This document shows positions 25,630 through 38,272 of a stretch of DNA of 64,000 bases, one piece after another; positions within the stretch are counted from its first letter, which is position 1; every line of letters begins with the position of its first letter. Source of the DNA: Ichthyophonus hoferi. Taxonomy: Eukaryota; Opisthokonta; Ichthyosporea; Ichthyophonida; Ichthyophonidae. Under the pieces are notes generated by a model that was given only the letters and a program-made list of their open reading frames with translations, searched no databases and had not been told where the DNA came from. The stretch lies in assembly GCA_002751075.1 (NCBI GenBank), contig NAOQ01000060.1, positions 117,291-181,290 on the forward strand, written 5' to 3'. Position numbers and translations under genes: made by a program.

Positions 25630-26135
25630 ACCCGCGTCAGTTCTAGCGACAGCTGTCGGGATCTCGAATTGTATATTTGATAGTAGTTATTTTTTCTGGG
25701 CCAGCGGTAATAATAATTACTTGATTGGATCTCTCTTTAAGGCAAAGTTGTTGTGTTAGAGGTTCTATAGAAGGCCCATAAGCCGACCTCTAAGTAACTT
25801 GCTGTAGTAATTACTTCTGTTCTAATTCAGAAGGAATTGATGCTTTGATTCTCTTGGATGTGAATGTGGAAAGTGCGCAATAAGATTGATCAATAAGGGG
25901 CGATATATTACGATGTAAATAATGACTATTATCACCATTTCATGTTGGTAAACAGTTCTCTGAGTTCTGAACAAGCGAGAGATCTGGATACTGATTGTCA
26001 TATGTGAATGCTAACGGTGGATTAGTCATTACAATAACAATGTGGCTATTAAGCACATATAATTAAATGCAAAGTATTTGTGTGTTACGAGAACTTCGTA
26101 TTTTTGCTACTCATTGCCGCGTATGTGAGCGGGTC
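25630..26135 (-). repeat. Dispersed repeat R1, copy 2
   Basis: Inverted copy of 3967-4500. The same short protein motifs (PSELEQ, YGPSIE, YTIRDP) appear on the minus strand in the same order and spacing. Divergence is more visible in intervening positions than in the motifs, which suggests decay after a period of coding constraint. Broken like copy 1. It begins about 370 bases downstream of the coiled-coil gene's stop codon. Confidence 0.6.
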
Positions 26136-26254
26136 TTTAATTATTGATTTTGGTTTTTCTAATACTTTGTTTTACCACGAGTGTTAGCTTTTGGTTAAAA
26201 CCCGTAGAGCTGTATTCAATAATCTAAATGGGACCATTCATAAAATATACAGAG

Positions 26255-26410
26255 ACCCACTAGGAATGTCTGATTGTATCTCGATAATCTTATACTAGAG
26301 TACTTATTTGAATGGTTCATTGGCTCATTCATTAATGTAAGTGCTTGCAAACTATCTATCGACAAATCAATTTAAATTATATATTCATTCAGAGTTAACC
26401 ATCTTGTAGC
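26255..26410 (+). repeat. Dispersed repeat R4, copy 2
   Basis: Begins CAGAGACCCACTAGGAATGT and ends near CATTCAGAGTTAACCAT, matching both ends of the reverse complement of 18010-18195. The interior is poorly conserved. Family unidentified. Confidence 0.35.
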
Positions 26411-27600
26411 AAGAACCTTAAGTAAATACTGACTCGTAACAATATAATTTTTAAAATTGCAATTTATGGTTAGCTTTGTTAAAATTGTTTTCCTCAAATT
26501 ATGAGCAGACGTTCCTTTAAAAATTATATTATGTAGTTGATAATTAGCAATGTATGATCATACCATACAATACTCTATAATGTAGATTTACTGACACAAG
26601 CGTATGGGATGACATTCAAGTATGGTGCTTTTGAACAAGCGGCCTATGCTACTCTGAATAAGCTGTGCATATACATGTATAGCACACAAATGTAGACAGT
26701 GTTTAATCTGATTCTAAAACTTACATATTTTGTAGTAGTGAATGTATTAATATCATTTAAACCCGTTTTAAATTTGACTGTGTATGCCTACTAGTAGTTT
26801 TTATCAATAATAACCAAAAAAAAGTTTTGATTAACTTCCCTATGCTCGAATTATCTAGAAAAGAAAAGACACTAGTAGGTTTATGTGGTGAAACCTAGAG
26901 CGAGTGTGCGAAAACACTTTCTTGTAGTTCCACTAGGTAATATATGTAACTTAAAAATCGGATTGATACAAATCCAATAAATTGTTATGCAAGACGTGAA
27001 TAAATGTGAGGGACACTGAAGTGTGTAATACAATATCCAAAGTATAGAAATACCACCTTAACTAAGTAGATAGGCAATATAACCAATCAAGTACCAATAA
27101 TAAATTAATTGCAACAATACAAGATATATCCATATAAAATCAACAAAGATACTTCTAAAAGTCTTGACCAGGACATATTTATAGACTCTGCATCATGTCA
27201 TAGAGGCCTAAAATCGTTCGAGTTGACTGCTCAGAACCATAAGGTAGTTGATATTGTAGTCCTCAGATGCCCGAGGTGTAAGGTAAAATTAGAGGTTTGA
27301 GCCTGTCCACAAATGTCTTTTTGTAGGGCTTCATACTCATTACTATGTAGTGTTAAATTAGAAATATTTAATTAATGTAGGCATTTCTTTATATAGCTGT
27401 AACCATTTACTATTATTAGCAATTATTATTACATATGTAGCCTGGAAAAAGGGTTTGCGCAATTTATTGGTGTTAGACGGCAATCTAAGATTTTCTATCA
27501 AAATTGAACCAGCCAATAGTAGACATCTTACAAATATTTTAGTAAGACTTTTTTATTTGTAAGTCTCAGTACTATACACATTCAAAAAAAAAAATTTCAA

Positions 27601-28412
27601 AACATATCTTTATTATGGTTTATTCCCTTTGTTTTGTTTTTCTTTTAACTTGACCAATTATTTATAATCTGACAAATTCCTGTACCCCTCTCAGGTCAGT
27701 AACTATCCTATTGGCAATTAGAATGATTCAGACATGTTGAGGGATCATACTATCTAAGGAATTAGATAGTGAATCGTAGCCTATTAAGTGTATGTGGCTA
27801 TTTATGAATATGACTTTTCGTACTATTTTTATATTCATATTTTATTATATAATATTTATATTCTTAGAGCGTTTAAGATCAATGGAGTTGGATAGTTTGA
27901 TATTCTGTATTCTTAAATTTGCACCATTTGGAATGCTACAAAAATGGTGACTTCGCAGACATATGTTGAATTTTGGTTATTACCATACATATTTGAATCA
28001 AATTAATCACGCGAGGCTTCATGATATTTCTGTAAGTTTTTCAGTCTGATACCAATGTGATAATAACCAAAATTTCACATGCCTGTAATTCACAATTATC
28101 ATAACATTCTGTATGATGCAAATCCAAGAGTATAGAATACCAACCTATTCAACTATATAAATATTAAATGGTCTAGGAATATAACAATTTAATAATAAAA
28201 GACACAAACTATCAGTATAAAATAGGACGTAAATACCCACAGATACTTAATATACTAATACTCACCATCTAATCCCTTAACATGTCTGGATCATTCCAAC
28301 TGCCGATAGTTAATGACTTTAAGAGTGCAGAGGAATCGGTCGGATTATGCACAATTGGTAAAAGTGAAAGGAAAACAAATAGGGTAAATAAACTATAATA
28401 AATATATATATC
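27601..28412. repeat. Long imperfect palindrome, arms about 360-390 bases
   Basis: Left arm 27601-27992 and right arm 28056-28412 are inverted copies. Matching landmarks: GGTTTATTCCCTTTG against its partner in CAAATAGGGTAAATAAAC near 28375; TCAGACATGTTGAGGGAT (27730) against ATCCCTTAACATGTCTGGAT (28275); TATTAAGTGTATGTGGCTAT against the complement of CCCACAGATACTTAATA; and GAATTTTGGTTATTACCAT (27969) against GTGATAATAACCAAAATTTC (28058). About 60 bases separate the arms. Divergence looks like 20-30 percent by eye. It could be a foldback element or two head-to-head repeat insertions. No coding sequence is evident. Confidence 0.6.
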
Positions 28413-29164
28413 AATTAAATATAGATATAGAAGGCCATAACTTTTAAGCAGATATACATAGATAGTATATTAGTAACTGACAGATAGGCCATGTTTATTC
28501 CGGATCTAAACCATAGACGAGAAAATGACACTAGTTTAGATATAAACAATAAATACATAGGAGCATGCAGACTGCTTAATGGTGGCAGTCACAGACAGGC
28601 TACTCAGAGTCAGATTTGTGCTGAGAATCATGCTTCAATCAAAATGGAATGTTATACTCATTAACAGGTCCAAATTGTGTCTGGTATTCCTGTAAAGTAG
28701 AGGAACCATCGGTCAGATACTATTAACCCCTATTCTCCTGAATAGCACCACCCCATTATTCAATCTTGTTCTATATCTTTTTTAAAATTGTAACGGCAAC
28801 AGCATCAGGCTTTTACAAAGTTAATAGAAATTATTAGAAATAGGACTAGTATATGTTGAACTGCGCTCTATCACGCTATCGTCGTTAGATAAATGGTAAG
28901 ATAAAACTCTCGCTAACTATTCTTGAATCTCCCTCTGCTGATCTATGGATATAGAAGCTTTTAGCTTCTTACTTGGTGATGTATTGTATATGTAATAACT
29001 GTAATCTAATTATTACCTGTGTATATAGTTATGGTATTATTATAATCAAAGGAATTAACACCCACCAGACTAACCAGTAGGCCTTCTATTAAAGTATCTG
29101 GATTATTTACTTTAACTTCTTTGGCAACTACAGATATAATAATAATTTACCGAAGACCAATAAG

Positions 29165-29200
29165 GCCCACTAGAATTGTCTGATCTTATTCTGATGTAAA
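29165..29200 (+). repeat. Dispersed repeat R4 fragment
   Basis: Contains GCCCACTAGAATTGTCTGAT, nearly identical to the reverse complement of the segment near 18165-18190. Only this end is clearly related; whether the rest of the repeat follows is unclear. Confidence 0.35.
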
Positions 29201-29439
29201 CATACCATGTCTTTATGTGGAGAACTTGTTTTTAACCAATTACCTCTTTACTGTAAATGGTTACACTGCGGTATTTATAAATCATATCATATGATTAAGA
29301 ACGTCATTCAATAAACGATATAATATTGGATCAATCCTTTCATGATCCACTTGTTTATCAGCCAATAAACTGAACAGTGTGTTTCATCAAAGTTAATGGT
29401 CTTGTAAAATAAAAAACTAAGTTATAACAAAACAAAAAA

Positions 29440-30130
29440 AAAAAAACATTGAACGCTCTGGTTCCAGCACTCTCTCTTGGCCCCATAACAGTCTATTATG
29501 GTCACAAAAAAATGTTCAAATGAAATAAATTTCAACAAGCATTTGGCCGCTTGGAAAGCTGGGTTAGTCATGACCTTTGTCAAAGAGTCAAACTGCTTCA
29601 TTGCTCTGACTCATTCTAGCTTGTTGTGAGAGCACATTGCATAGGATCATGAATCCCATGAACTTCAGCATAGTGTCCCGAACCTGCCATTGCACTGGCG
29701 GATGTGTTTTTTTTTTTTAAAAAAAAATGTGCACCTCATATCTTGTCATACTGCGAGTAGTTAATGGGGCATACTTTAGGCGTTGGTGTTGGTTGGTTGA
29801 AAACTTCTTCTGGCCCGCTTCTTAAATTGCATTTTCTCTCAGGCCTGTGTATTATTTGATGTAGATAGTGGGCTGTGGAACCAATCGGCGCTCTTTCTGA
29901 ATCTAATGCCCCTTACGAAGATGTGACTCATGATTTCGTTGATAACGCCATCGATTGCAAACGGATTTTCCTGTTCAAAAATGTTTTCTTCTTGGAAAAG
30001 GAAATACTTTCCTAAAAATTGACGTTACGACGGATGGAAATGGATCTGTTTGCCCAGACAAGGATCAGCCAACCACGTTGGCCATTGGTGTAGTCGAGCA
30101 TGCACCCTAGGCGTCCCTGAGGTGAGAACT
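29440..30130. other. Possible relic of coding DNA, unidentified
   Basis: The base composition is clearly richer in G and C than the flanks, and there are several medium open stretches. One on the plus strand (about 29866-30016) reads in part AVEPIGALSESNAPYEDV and DFVDNAIDCKRIFLF. No splice signals or start codon join it to anything, and no protein family is recognised. It may be a decayed mobile element or pseudogene. Confidence 0.3.
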
Positions 30131-30744
30131 TTTCCTTTATATTCATATATATATATATACGTGTGTTGAAAAAGAAAAGAATGGTTTGCCAAGATTTACA
30201 ATAAATAGCACATCTGGGGTCTCGATGTCCTGGAGTTCAGCATGATTTTATAAATACACTGTATAATAAAATAATAAGTAAATTTTCTCTACTACATTAA
30301 AAAATACATAAATGTTTATAGCATGTAATTATCTATATGTAAAATCTTGAACAAACTTTATAGAGGGTATCTGCACATTACTGCATAAGCATAACTATTT
30401 ATAGCCAATAATCACCTTTGTGTTAAATTTTAATTTAAAAATAAAACAATGGGTACCTCCTGTATATTATTGGGAACAAATGGGAAGAAAAGAATGGAAA
30501 GACAATCAGTTAAATACCCAATGGATACTAGATTATATTATAAATGTTGATAGGAAATAAATAACAGCCGTTCAAGTATAATATTATATTATTATATTGT
30601 TAATAGATATAAAAGATATAATATAATAAATGTCAAACATAAATTCTTGTTAAAATTATTGTTACAAGATCGCTAGCCATATATGAATAAGTAAGTAGAT
30701 CTGGTTAAAGCTCAGCAATATTCATTTATTAAGCAATTACTATT

Positions 30745-30962
30745 ACATATACAATAAGAAACTTCAGATCATGTTATGTAGGCCAGATAACTCATTGCTC
30801 AGGCTTCCCGCTTAATACAAGTTCTGTTTACTAATGAAAATGTCGTACACACCTATCTGCACAAAGGGACACGTTTGAAACGCCCTTTTTAATTCGGTAT
30901 TCCCTCTTTTTCTAAACGGATAAGTTACAGGAACGGTCCTGTTTCTACTTATTATTCTCAAC
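30745..30962 (+). repeat. Dispersed repeat R2, copy 2 (partial)
   Basis: Aligns with the reverse complement of 22968-23190: ACTCATTGCTCAGGCTTCC against ACACATTGCTTAGGCTTCC, then AATTCGGTATTCCCTC against AATTCGGTATTCTCTT and TATTATTCTCAACA against TATTATTCCCAACA. Only this portion of the element is present. It is old and broken. Confidence 0.5.
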
Positions 30963-32168
30963 ATACTTGTACTAATTCACAATAATAATAATAATAATAA
31001 TAATAATAATCGTTGATTTATACTAGATTTTTATGACTAAAGTTAATATAATGTTAATTTTATATTGAGAGTCTTAACTGCATATATATCTTAACCGCAT
31101 GCTATGATGTTTAATTACCCAGGGGAAAAATATCACGTTGAACCGGTAAATGCATTGGTGAATAATAAAAGATATGATTGGCTATGACGAATAAACATGG
31201 ATAATATGGGGTTGACCCAGAATAAAGATTGTAAATGAATTACAGTGTATAGAACTTTAATAATTTTATTTTACAATAATTTAAACTACAGTTTTCAAGT
31301 CGTCAACATTTTAAATTTTTTTTCCAGGTTCTATCTAGCAGCGAGGAATCGAGTATAAATGCTTACAATATACAGTTACAATAAACTGATTTTAGCCTAT
31401 CAAATATGTTGTGTCTAATTGGAGGATATTGCATCACGATTCCTTTGATCTATTTTCTATTTTGCTAAGCTAACGGAAAGCATGCACGTGCTCGGTTGCG
31501 AACTCTGGCTGTAGGATAACCTAATCAATTATCTATTATCTATGGATCAACGGGGAGTATCTCATGCCCTTGTGTTATTGGCTATTACGACACCAGTTTA
31601 AGCCAGTAATCCGGGACAGATTCAATTACAAATAAACAACATATAACTATAACATAATAATAAAATATAAGCTAATATCAGAATAGTTAAAATAACATTA
31701 TTCAGAAGGTATAGCATATATTTAAATTTAAAATTTATAATGGTGTTATTGCTGTTTCTCAAACTAATTTATAATGTGTTACAGTTACACTTGTGTTCAT
31801 GTAACTGATTATTATAAGTTTGACACTATTCGGTTAAAAAGCGTACGAAGCCCGATTATTGGTGTGTATACTCTATTCTCGTGATTCTCGGCATTAAAAT
31901 ATAAATTATAAAATAGTACACTCCACTACTAACAACACAACAATAGTTTTTAATTTGATTTATTTTAAGTCCATATATTAGTATTAGAGCGATAGAAATA
32001 TATATATTTGTATTTTCAATTTTATTGGTATTTTATGTTTTTTAGTTTACGCTTCCTTTATTATACAGGTTGACACATAACCTATTTACTACATAGGTTA
32101 CTATTTCTCTATTTCTTTTAGTTATTTGTGTTGTTGGAAACAATCGACCGCTACTTCTTCTTTTGGCG

Positions 32169-35100
32169 ATGCTATTCCCTTCATTGCCATCTGGTCCAGA
32201 CGAGGTAATATATCTTCAATTTAGACTCAAATATCAACTCAAATACCAACTCATTGAGTCGACAGAGCTTCCATATGCGCCTTATGACATTGAGGCAAAA
32301 TAGCTAGTCTGCAATTATTGATACCAGAGCTGTAGTGTCCGATATAGTAAAGCCTATTTTTTATTCTCATTATCTGTTGGTATCACATTTTAATTAGAAA
32401 CAGTGTTAAGTAGTTTATGTAGCAGTGCATGTATACTGACTATTACTTGGGACAGGCCCCACTGCCTCTTGCTGACATGTATGCTACTTTTTCTGGAATT
32501 GAGCCAGATAGGAAAGTGGGTACCGTTTATAATATTTTTATGATATTTATCACCCTCTCCCTCTTCTTTTATTAGTTTATTACTTATTATTATTATTATT
32601 TGTATCGATCTATCTCAATTCACTTGACTCTCTGTCTATTTTTGCCTCTCTTTTTTGTTGGTACTTTTACAGGATAAATTTTCCACTTACTGTAGAGATT
32701 GAAACATATATTCCTAGAATTACCTTTTAAATTTAATCTTACTATCTTATTTATACACACGGTCGTATAGTGCCTAGACTCTCTACCATTATATATTACA
32801 ATAATAAATAACAAAAAAGAAAGATAGCTATACAGCAAGTAATAAGACTATTATACTATAGTACTATCATATAGTAATACTAAATGCTAAGATACTGTAC
32901 TACCATACCACTATGATACTATATTATTATTTTCATTTGTATAAACATATCTAGACCACCTACATCACTATATTTATATATGCATAACTGCAGACCAGGT
33001 TAACCAAAGTGATCGAGATACTGGGTGGCAAATGTAGTAAAGATCTTACTATGGGTTGCACTCATCTATTCTCTAATACAAGGTTTTCCCCTAAGGCCAA
33101 GGTAAAAGGACTATTTAAAATTAACTAGAACCTACTGTACGTTCTTTATCTAGATTGTTTATTTTTTTTAATCTGTATGTATATGTATTTGTATGTGTAT
33201 ATGTGTATATATATGTGTATGGATATATCTATCTATCTGTATATGTACATGTATATACATGCATACGGCTATATATAGTATAGCACATTGACATGCATCA
33301 GTACATCCATACGCATATATATATTTACATATATACATATACACATTCACACATATATATCTTATAGCATTCGGGGCAGTCTCTTATTGAGCACTATGAT
33401 AGCCCACTGAATCTTAATTAAATATAATATTACTTAACACCATTTACATTGCTTTACCTTTCCCTATAAAGGCTGTACGAACTAGAAAGGTTCTGCTCTT
33501 ATCACCAACATATATAGATGAGTTAAGTATATTATTCCGGCAATATCACAGGTAGGTTTCCTGTATATTAAATTTTGATTTTGTTTTAATTTTCAAAAAT
33601 GAATTTACGCCTATATCCATTAATCTGAACATTGTATATCGTTTATGTCACGTTTAAATTGTTATTTTTTATTATTTGTATCAGATCTTATTGTTAAAAA
33701 TTAGCAAGAAATTGACGTGTTGTTAAGTTAAACTATAAATTTGTTTTACTGGTGATATTTTGCCAACTATATTGTAATGTTTAAAAGCTCTTAATACTAA
33801 ACTCCATATAAACCTATTATAGCTCAGACTTAAGCCTTGTAGACAAAACTTTATATTTTACAGTGTCCATTATGTATACTGTCTTTAAGAGCATACATGT
33901 TATACGTGATATGCGTAATGTCTATTGGTTTACCTCCCACCAACGCCATGTAGCTCACACAGAAATTTATTCCAAAGACATACATATACACATACATTAC
34001 TTATATATATAAATTTAACTTTCATCTAAAGAGGCATGCCACTTAATCAAACTTTGGTGTCTATGTCATATTATATACTTCTTAGACTGTATTATAGATT
34101 AATTATACTATCTTGTTCCCTCTCTTACGTGTACTTATCTATCATAACACCTAACTATCCCCTTTTCCACCCTCTCCACCCCACCCCTCCTCTCTCCTTC
34201 CTACATATCCTCTTGTTTTACATACCCCCTATGTCGACCTAATTACAACATATCCTACAATTATCTGATTCCATTGGGTTTTCCCCTGCAGAGAATCGGG
34301 TACAAGTACGATTAATATACGGCTTCCTGACACTACAACCCATAAAGTCTTACCCCTTGCAGGCGCCCGCATAACAGCAACTGGCCTGTCAAGTAAGCAT
34401 TTGATCTTAAGCTAAATTAGCGGTATAATTGGACTAATAGAGTTACTAGATCTTTGTTTCTATTGGTCCAGTGGGAGATTAAAATATATTTTATTTGGCT
34501 TAGAGTTTATAAGAAAAGGGAGTAAATAGCTAAAAACGCTATGCGGAGGAGTGAAAATGATTGGCAGTAGTAATGACATCGTGGTGGGGATCGTCCATTC
34601 ATTGGATATATATCATGTAATTTGTATTGGAGTTGACTATATAATCCCATCGAGAATATAGTTTAGGAAGGGGTAGTGGTGGCTGTAATGGTATTGCTGG
34701 CGTGGGATTTCCTTCTCTATCTCGAGTAAATACATATTTTCACGCCATTTTGATGCAATTATCAATTAAGTTATTTTTAAATAATAAGACCTGGTTAGTT
34801 ATGTATGTATGTATGTGTCAGTAGATAGATAGGGATAAAATTAAAATGGGCAACCAGTAATAGGTGTTATTCCCTTATCATATTTGGGTTTACAGAAGAT
34901 CAGAGGATAGAACTCAAGAATAAAATTGAACAATTAGGAGGCAAGTATACAGGTAGGTCACTGTTGATATGTACAATGTAATATTGGCAGGCATACCTGG
35001 TTGTTAAGGGCATTTTACTACGGTAATTGTCTGTCAGCATACCATACCATATGCCTGTCAATATCCACTAATAATGAAGATGCATAATGAAAGGTGTAAT

Positions 35101-38100
35101 TTGAATATGTTTATTTGCAGTTGCCTAATGTATTTCTTTTATTTAGGTACGAATTAATTACTGTATAGCATACATACATGTGTTTTTAAACGATAATATA
35201 ATGCTCACGAAATAAACTAAATACAGTACTACAGGCATGATGGAGTCTATAGCACATAACATAGCATCCTAACTTTAATCAATTTCTTGCAGGCGAACTT
35301 ACATCCAACTGCACACATCTTCTAGCTCTAGAGCGGCAAGGAGTGAAATATAACTATGCAATACAGCACAACATATTGGTGTTAAACCCCGATTGGCTGA
35401 CACATAGTTCCAAGGACATATTGATTGGCAGTGAATGGTATGATTTAGAATCTTTCTCTTTCAGTCAGCCTTCCATTTTTTTTTTTTTTTTTTGCTTTGC
35501 GCTTTATATTTATATATATGTTTTTCTCTATCTCTCTATGTTTTTGTGTCTGTCACTTCTATCATACATCTAACTAGTATCGGTTACTGTTTAAAATAGT
35601 CCTCACAGCCCTACCTCTAGTCTCTGTCGCCATAGTTTTGCTTCTTCCACCCTTTCCCTCTCCCTTTCCCACCCTCTCTTTCCTCACCCTCCCTCTCTCT
35701 CTGCATATATACTACCGTTTCTTCCATGAACTCTAAATATAGGTTATCTTGATGCAGGTGTCGTGACGAAACACGTTATCTCTTAGATCCTAAACAATCA
35801 CAATCGTCTCCATCGAGAAGCATGTCTGGGCCAATCACTGATCTAATTCGCATTGAAGAGAGCCAATACACGTTTGGGCCAGCGAACCCCTGCCCGTCTT
35901 TTAGCATCTCTGATCTAGGAGCCTCACTGGATGATTGCAGCATGAACAGATGTAAAGAAAGCTTTAGTGCACGCATTAGCTTTCGTTGTTATTTACATTG
36001 TATTCCTAAGCTACACACCATTTTTGTATTATTTACTTTGTGATGTCATATTAGTTATTAGGTTTGTTGGTAGAGATCATAGAAAATATATATTGTATGT
36101 AGGATGTTGAGTCAACAATCTGCACCTTCTTGAGCTGATCTTCCTGGCTTTTATATAATTGATTTGTAGTTATGTTAAGTATGTTATGCCAATTTTTATT
36201 TTGATTATGGTAATGATCACATAATTTTATCGCCGCTAATCAAAGGTTGGAAGGTGGTAACCATTACTATGTGAACTATGTACTACGTGTATATGGACAT
36301 TTTATAAGATAATCACATACATATATATGATATAAGATATATTATGATTGAGTGATGACTAACCATAATTGACACCTAGATCTACCTCGACTGAAAAGGA
36401 CCGAGTCTTCTCCTCAATGGGGATTGGATGATGAGGCCAATCAGGCCGTTGAGAAGTAAGGGCCTATTATATTCTATGGTTAATTCTATTAAAATTATCT
36501 CATAAATTATGACGCAATTACTTATATTACTGTCATGTTGTGGCTTTCTTAGGTTCTATTACAATATTATAATCCTCTCAATGCCATTTCTTTTATAATG
36601 ATACCCTTTTGACAACTATCTTGAATTTTAGAACTATGTACTCTATTCTACACTGTATTCCACACTATATTCTACACTATACCATATATGACATTTACCA
36701 GTACTTGTTAATACAGGAGAGGAATGAAGCGACACATGTCTATGGATAGTGGAAAAAAGAATAATCTTGGACAGCATTCGGTATGTAACATCTGTCAACG
36801 TGCACTATTCATGTCTAATATAGTATTAGGTGTTGCATTATATGTGGGTATGACTATTTCACAACACAAAGTGTCCAATCACTATCACTACAGTCATCTG
36901 ACTTGGACCCTTTTTTAATTTTTACATTTTTTATTTGTTCTGCTTATATACATACTTATATATATCGACATAGATATTACAAATAATTATGTAAATACTA
37001 TTGAAAATTTAGTTATAACAATATTGTGTTTCAATTTGTATTTTTCTCTGGCTATATAGTTTAGTTTCTATCTTTTACCTTTACGACGTTTTTCCTTTTA
37101 AAGTAATTTTTTTTTTCTTTTCTTTTTCTTTTCTAATATATATTTATTGTAGGTATGCCAGTTGTACTATCTAAGTTTTATTTATTCTTCTTTTTCATCG
37201 TTACAGGCCAGGGATATGATAGAAATCAACAGAATGAAGCGCGGTAAATCTCAAAGAACCCAGACCAAGCCACAAAGTAACCATTACTCGATAGACGTAT
37301 TACTGTTTTTACGGCAATATTTCTCTTTTATTTCACCTTTACCTTTCTCTTTCTCTCTCTTTCCTCTTCATATATGTCGTATCACCCATGGCACCATAAT
37401 ACGACTGCACAGCTTGTGCATAGTTTTAGGTGTATGGCATGTACTATAGTACACTATATACTGTATAATATGAGTGAGGCTGAATGTGAAGTACATTGTG
37501 CCCGCAATGCCTTTGTGGCATGTATTATAATATACAATTAACTATAGATACATACATAAGCATCAGACGCATTTCTCTTTGGATGCCTATTAACGAACAA
37601 CAACCCTACTAAAATATATCTGATATGACGGTCTGTATTTCACGGGATACTCATACTCAATAATAATTATATTAAACTCGTATTAGTTTTAGTTCATCTC
37701 ATTAATCGGTAAATACAGAAGGCTATGTATGTATAGGAGTGTTTGTCTTATAGTGTGTCATATCACCGTCACGCTATTACTATAAGCAAAGAAGATAATA
37801 ATTATAAATTAATTATAAATTAATTATAAATTATCAATCATAATTAATCCACCTCTCTATCTCTCTATTGGAACTACAGGACATACTTTGACTGCTATGG
37901 AGTTGTGTGCGACAGAAGAAGAGATAGCTTTAGATAAGCAATTGAGTAAAACTGCACACGGGGCGACCCCATTTCTTAGGGATTGTCAAGTACATTTAAG
38001 TGGATTTGGAGCGACTCCGGAGAGAGAGACCAGGATGAGAAGAATATTATTACATGGTGAAGGTGAGTCTATGTAATGAGGCTTAAGTGTATGTGTGCAT

Positions 38101-38238
38101 GCATGCATGTATGTATGTATGTAAGTATGTAAGTATGTATGTGTGTATGTAGGTATGCAGGTAGGTATATGTGTATGTATGTCTGTATGTATGTATGTAT
38201 GGTCTGTATGTATGTAGGTAGGTATATGTGTATATATG

Positions 38239-38272
<34 letters not shown>

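Larger units (their letters stand above)
25263..32168. other. Repeat-rich intergenic region of 6.9 kb
   Basis: Between the coiled-coil gene and the TopBP1-like gene there is no exon I can support. The stretch holds R1 copy 2 (25630-26135), R4 copies (26255-26410 and 29165-29200), an imperfect palindrome (27601-28412), a possible coding relic (29440-30130), R2 copy 2 (30745-30962) and an (ATA)n run near 30981-31010. The remainder is AT-rich with nothing recognisable. Confidence 0.5.

Noticed and set aside
27109-27300. 63-codon open stretch with a CPRC motif
   Set aside because: Near chance length for a short open frame, no recognised family, no supporting splice signals or second copy.
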